A stretch of 42,323 nt of DNA from Bordetella parapertussis (GTDB taxonomy: Bacteria; Pseudomonadota; Gammaproteobacteria; Burkholderiales; SG8-41): assembly GCA_945906815.1 (NCBI GenBank), contig CAMDRT010000038.1, forward strand, positions 1 through 42,323. The letters run 5' to 3'. Within the stretch, counting starts at the first letter, position 1. Each line of letters opens with the position of its first letter. This document shows, in pieces, positions 41,198 through 42,323 of this stretch. The notes beneath the pieces were generated by a model. That model was not told the DNA's origin. It worked only from the letters and a program-made list of their open reading frames with translations, and ran no database searches. Position numbers and translations under genes: made by a program.

Positions 41198-42151
41198 TCA
41201 CTGCGCCTTGATATTGGCCGCCTTGATCAGCCGCGTCCAACGACCTACGTCCGTTTCGATGTAGCGCTTTAATTCCTGCGGCGTCATGAGGGTGGTTTCG
41301 AGGCCCTGTTCGCCGAAGCGCTTTTGCAGCTCGGCGTGCTTCAGCGCCTTCGTCGTTTCGCTGTTCAGACGATTGACGATAGCCGCCGGTGTGCCCGTCG
41401 GCGCGAAGATGGCATACCAGGTCACCAGCTCAAATCCGGGCAGCGTGTCCGCGATCGGCGCTATGTCCGGCAATGCAGGTGAGCGTTTGGTGCCGCCGGT
41501 GCCGAGCATCTTGAGACGGCCCGCCTGCGCATGTGTCTGCACCGTGGGTATGCTGCTGAACGCCAGGTGCACGCGGCCCGCGATCAGATCGGTCATCGCC
41601 GGCGCTGTGCCCTTGTACGGCACATGCAGCAGGTCCACGCCCGCCAGCGATTTGAACAGTTCCCCGCCCAGATGGGGCGCCGTCCCCGCGCCCACCGACG
41701 AGAAATTGAGCTGCCCTGCCTTGGCTTTGGCGACCGCGATCAATTCCTTCACCGAGTTTGCACCCACCGACGGATGCACCACCAGCACCATGGGACTCAT
41801 CACCAGCATTGCCACCGGCGCAAAATCCTTTTGCGGATCGTACGGCACCTTGGGCAGTATCAGGGGTGTGAGAAACGTGCCGCCGCCGGTGCCGAACAGC
41901 AGGTTGTAGCCATCGGGCGCAGCGCGCGCGATCAATTCACTGCCGATAATGGTACCCGCGCCGGGTCGATTGTCCACCACCATTTGCTGGCCCAGTGACT
42001 CGGTGAGTTTGGCGGCTACCGCACGCCCGACAAAATCTGTCGGACCGCCGGGCGGGTAAGGTACGACCAAGCGTATGGGTTTGGTGGGGTAGGCTTGGGC
42101 GGCGGCCATCTGCGCCAGACCGAACAATACAAGCATCGCAACACTGCGCAT
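41198..42151 (-). CDS. Bug/TctC-family periplasmic solute-binding protein
   Basis: A 317-residue Bug protein. The frame opens at 42241, but GGAGAA before the ATG at 42151 gives the proper signal peptide MRSVAMLVLFGLAQMAAAQA. Blocks: YPTKPIRLVVPYPPGGPTDF, DNRPGAGTIIG, DGYNLLFGTGGG, HPSVGANSVKELIAVAK, FSSVGAGTAPHL and LHVPYKG. It ends with VGRWTRLIKAANIKAQ. A single gene on the minus strand with no linked enzyme; ligand unknown. Confidence 0.93.
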   Translation of the reverse strand: MRSVAMLVLFGLAQMAAAQAYPTKPIRLVVPYPPGGPTDFVGRAVAAKLTESLGQQMVVDNRPGAGTIIGSELIARAAPDGYNLLFGTGGGTFLTPLILPKVPYDPQKDFAPVAMLVMSPMVLVVHPSVGANSVKELIAVAKAKAGQLNFSSVGAGTAPHLGGELFKSLAGVDLLHVPYKGTAPAMTDLIAGRVHLAFSSIPTVQTHAQAGRLKMLGTGGTKRSPALPDIAPIADTLPGFELVTWYAIFAPTGTPAAIVNRLNSETTKALKHAELQKRFGEQGLETTLMTPQELKRYIETDVGRWTRLIKAANIKAQ

Positions 42152-42240
42152 CAATCTTCTCCATGTTTGAGGTCCGTCAGACTCCGATGTCACTATCTTA
42201 AGGCATGGGCCATGGAGAAAACGAAGCAAAAATCCCAGCA

Positions 42241-42323
42241 CGTCATTCTGGCGAAAGCCAGAATCCAGTTCGTGCGACCATGCGAAGCATCTAATAGGAT
42301 CCTACGGATCGGGTTACGCACTG
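42241..42323. repeat. Head-to-head pair of REP-like repeats, copies 2 and 3
   Basis: 42241-42294 is an inverted copy of the 35752-35804 unit (CGTCATTCTGGCGAAAGCCA then GAATCCAG, and a degenerate second hairpin). Directly after, AGGATCCTACGGATCGGGTT then ACGCACTG starts a third copy in plus orientation, cut by the window end. An opposed pair like this is typical of BIME-type arrangements. Confidence 0.8.

Overview
The window reads as a chromosomal segment of a GC-rich betaproteobacterium, probably of the order Burkholderiales (inference). The grounds are five full-length Bug/TctC-type periplasmic binding proteins plus a relic of a sixth, a stand-alone soluble RnfB next to an aat-bpt pair and close to nth, a chromosomal CusCBA pump, and several families of GC-rich palindromic intergenic repeats. 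No rRNA, tRNA or CRISPR array was found.

Layout. 1-640: transposase fragments (an IS1182-like N-terminus cut by the window edge and a decayed IS630-like C-terminus) around an AT-richer stretch with no gene. 816-4379 (minus): MmgE/PrpD, fumarylacetoacetase-family and Bug genes, a small catabolic cluster behind a good sigma70 promoter. 4717-5265: a BrnT/BrnA toxin-antitoxin pair with a palindromic operator over its start. 5315-6289: a second Bug gene. 6676-13202: a copper/silver efflux operon (small Cys/His periplasmic protein, cusC, cusB with a fused CusF domain, cusA with the exact Met573/623/672 triad). 13011-15420: a scar-rich island bounded by two direct copies of the cusA 3' end, holding a hypothetical gene, a CcbP-type calcium-binding protein, a ParDE pair whose toxin has lost its start codon, and a cas4 (Cas4-Cas1 type) N-terminus truncated by the second cusA fragment. 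15458-17732: two alpha/beta hydrolases with a Bug relic between them. 17943-24207: housekeeping genes (aat, bpt, ald, rnfB, an SH3/M48 pair, nth, two small cytochromes c). 24298-28158: a MITE-like element, a SulP transporter with an unusual insertion, a cobalamin adenosyltransferase and an Asp/Glu racemase. 28386-33073: a Glt-type amino-acid ABC importer interrupted by a gene for a receiver/metallo-beta-lactamase fusion protein. 33195-42151: three Bug proteins, an N-acyl-D-amino-acid deacylase, an ArgE-type deacylase and two tandem peptide-binding proteins. Palindromic REP-like repeats close the window.

How it may work together (inference): 27.4-42.2 kb looks like a nutrient-scavenging region for acidic amino acids and N-acylated, D- or peptide-bound amino acids. 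Binding proteins and an ABC importer capture them, ArgE-like and D-aminoacylase enzymes deacylate them, and the racemase converts D-Asp/D-Glu. The response-regulator/hydrolase fusion is the most unusual member. At least three genes (brnT, the copper-operon leader gene, aat) have a -10 box exactly 6 nt before the ATG and no Shine-Dalgarno sequence, which points to leaderless mRNAs.
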